Source: Strigamia acuminata (lineage: Eukaryota > Arthropoda > Chilopoda > Geophilomorpha > Linotaeniidae). From it: a DNA stretch of 64,000 nt. A program made the position numbers and the translations under genes. Below the pieces are notes generated by a model. That model worked only from the letters and a program-made list of their open reading frames with translations. It searched no databases and was not told the DNA's origin. Within the stretch, counting starts at the first letter, position 1. Each line of letters starts with the position of its first letter. Positions 62,620 to 64,000 of the stretch are shown piece by piece. The stretch spans positions 13,746,517-13,810,516 of the forward strand of contig OX442318.1 of the NCBI GenBank assembly GCA_949358305.1, given 5' to 3'.

Positions 62620-63027
62620 TACTCTGGCTCATCGTTAGTGCGTACCCAGTTCCTATTGGCCGAGCCATTTCACTGGTGTAGGTATACATAAAAATAGGCC
62701 AAAATACATGTTGAGTGCTTGCCAGACAAAACAATCAATCATAAAATTCAAAAATTGCTTGCTTTCCTGACAAAACAACCAATAAACTGAACAAACTGAA
62801 CAAACGTGTATTTTTAAAAAATAACAGCATAAAACATTGCTCTAAGATTTTTTAAAACATTTTATTATTAAATAAAAGCCAATTAACATCATTTTAACCA
62901 TTACAATAATCAAACAAATTAAAAACACAACAAAACTACATTTCCTGGTAGTAGTATAAAAGCAACAGTTAGGAGTAAACAGGTTCGGCCAATAGGAACT
63001 GGGTACCGACTTAGGATGAGCCAGAGT
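62620..63027. mobile_element. Inverted-repeat element related to 6280-6622
   Basis: TACTCTGGCTCATC at the left and GATGAGCCAGAGTA at the right are the outer arms. GTACCCAGTTCCTATTGGCC and its complement are the inner ones. The interior has CCAATAAACTGAACAAAC and TTTCCTGGTAGTAGTA, shared with the 6280 element. Confidence 0.85.
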
Positions 63028-63195
63028 ATAGGATAACATGGGTTATGGGCCCACCATTGGACTTTGGAAGGGTAATTGTGCCAAATTGTGCTGTGTACAC
63101 AGTGTACGCTAGTGCTTAAATGAACAGTCGTTTTTTTGGAAAGAGACATAGATGGACTTATATTTGTGATTCTGTAGATAATTTGGAATTCCAAG

Positions 63196-63515
63196 ATGGC
63201 AGCCAAGCTGGAGCAATCAGTCACATTTGTTGAATGGACGCAATTATTCTGCATAGGAATACAGGGTGAGAATATTATTGCTTGCTAAGGATGTATGGAA
63301 TGCTATGACTATAGATGCACCTATTAAACTGCAAGCAGAGTGATGTTGACTTTAAAACCAGGAGTGATGCCTGGAGTGCCAAAGACATAAAGACTCTCAA
63401 TTTAATGCTTCAGACCATTGATTCTGCCCAACTGAGACATGTATTAAACAAGGAGACTGCAAAATCAGCTTGGAAAGCATTAAAGACAGAAAATCAGGGT
63501 GAATTGTCTGAATAG
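63196..63515 (+). pseudogene. Copia-type retrotransposon gag fragment
   Basis: The clearest part reads WSAKDIKTLNLMLQTID, then LNKETAKSAWKALK, resembling the N-terminal gag segment of Ty1/Copia elements. An upstream piece from ATG 63196 (VEWTQLF...) is interrupted by a stop at about 63286 and resumes in another frame (VWNAMTIDAPIK). The gene stops at 63515, right before fused MITE ends. It is a decayed fragment with no protease, integrase or reverse transcriptase. Confidence 0.6.
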
Positions 63516-63526
63516 CAAAACAGGGA

Positions 63527-63657
63527 CGTGTTATTCAATGGGAATGACGTCACAAGTATCAACACGAAACGACAGAAACGAGTCGTTTTAGACTTTTTGA
63601 ATGCAGCTAGTGTAAATGTGTACACACTCGTTTTAATGACTTTTCGAGCGCACCTAC
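63527..63657. mobile_element. Two right-hand TAGGTGC-family ends fused in tandem
   Basis: The first part (TTATTCAATGGGAATGACGTCA to TTTGAATGCAGCTA) matches the right half of the element at 48263-48424. The second part (GTGTAAATGTG to TTTTCGAGCGCACCTA) matches the right end of the element at 51489-52220. No left ends are seen. Confidence 0.75.
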
Positions 63658-64000
63658 TAACTTATTTCTATTTGTGATGCCAGACTTTCGATTCAATTTC
63701 AACGACTTCCAGATAATTAATTTAAGTTATGTAAATTTAAAAAATATGACTTTTCCGTTCATGCTCTTGATATAAATATTGAGTAACCTGTATAAAAGTC
63801 CAACCATCCACTGAACTAAAGTTTATGATCACTAATAGAAATTTTATGATGAGAAGAGGCACTAAGCACAAAGAGTAAGTGAAATTCCTGGCTGTCTTTT
63901 CAAGCACATCTAATCTTAATGATTCCTTTTCCTATTCCCTTAGGCCGACATCTACGATCAAAAAGAACTTAAAAAGAAAAAAAATAATTGCACATCCCAG

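Larger units (their letters stand above)
58283..64000. other. Region 5' of the last visible GPCR exon
   Basis: Expected to be GPCR intron, since TM1 and TM2 are still missing. I could not find an exon with their motifs on the minus strand. It contains an ACGAA/TTCGTTATAACG array (58920-59170), a 17-bp array (61334-61404), an inverted-repeat element (62620-63027), a Copia-type gag fragment (63196-63515) and fused TAGGTGC-family ends (63527-63657). Confidence 0.5.

Overview
This window is nuclear DNA from an animal. It is AT-rich, every recognisable gene is split by spliceosomal introns, and the families are animal ones: DEG/ENaC channels, Rh glycoproteins, NAA50, V-ATPase subunit A and an aminergic GPCR. 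The receptor reads most like the D2-like dopamine receptors of protostomes, so my best guess is an invertebrate, perhaps an arthropod or another ecdysozoan. I cannot name a species. One intron carries U12-type signals, so the lineage should have a minor spliceosome.

Layout: 1-3.8 kb is intergenic with tandem arrays and a small foldback element. 3.8-14.0 kb (minus strand) holds two tandem DEG/ENaC paralogues, each with six matching coding exons. 14-18.4 kb is intergenic, with a solo LTR and a foldback element carrying a nested hAT-like insertion. 18.4-27.3 kb (plus) is a Rh ammonium-transporter gene with two candidate first exons. 28.4-32.0 kb (plus) is a second Rh gene. 32.6-34.9 kb (minus) is NAA50, tail-to-tail with the second Rh gene. 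36.0-39.7 kb (plus) is the complete V-ATPase catalytic A subunit, head-to-head with NAA50. 41.6 kb to beyond 58.3 kb (minus) is the 3' part of a D2-like receptor gene with very large, repeat-filled introns; the exons for TM1 and TM2 were not found. 58.3-64 kb is repeats, ending in a Copia-type gag fragment.

No operon-like organisation is evident. Functionally, two ammonia channels, a proton-pump subunit and two sodium-channel-family genes sit close together. This mix would suit an ion-transporting epithelium, but that is only inference from proximity.

Mobile DNA dominates the non-coding sequence. There are at least six short non-autonomous hAT-like elements with 8-bp target duplications, a family sharing TAGGTGCATTC-type termini around unrelated interiors, several long foldback elements (one with a tRNA-like promoter in each arm), a solo LTR, a mariner/Tc1-type remnant, and many AT-rich tandem arrays with units near 20-21 or 29-32 bp. 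All exon boundaries were assigned by eye from splice signals, reading frame and family alignment from memory.
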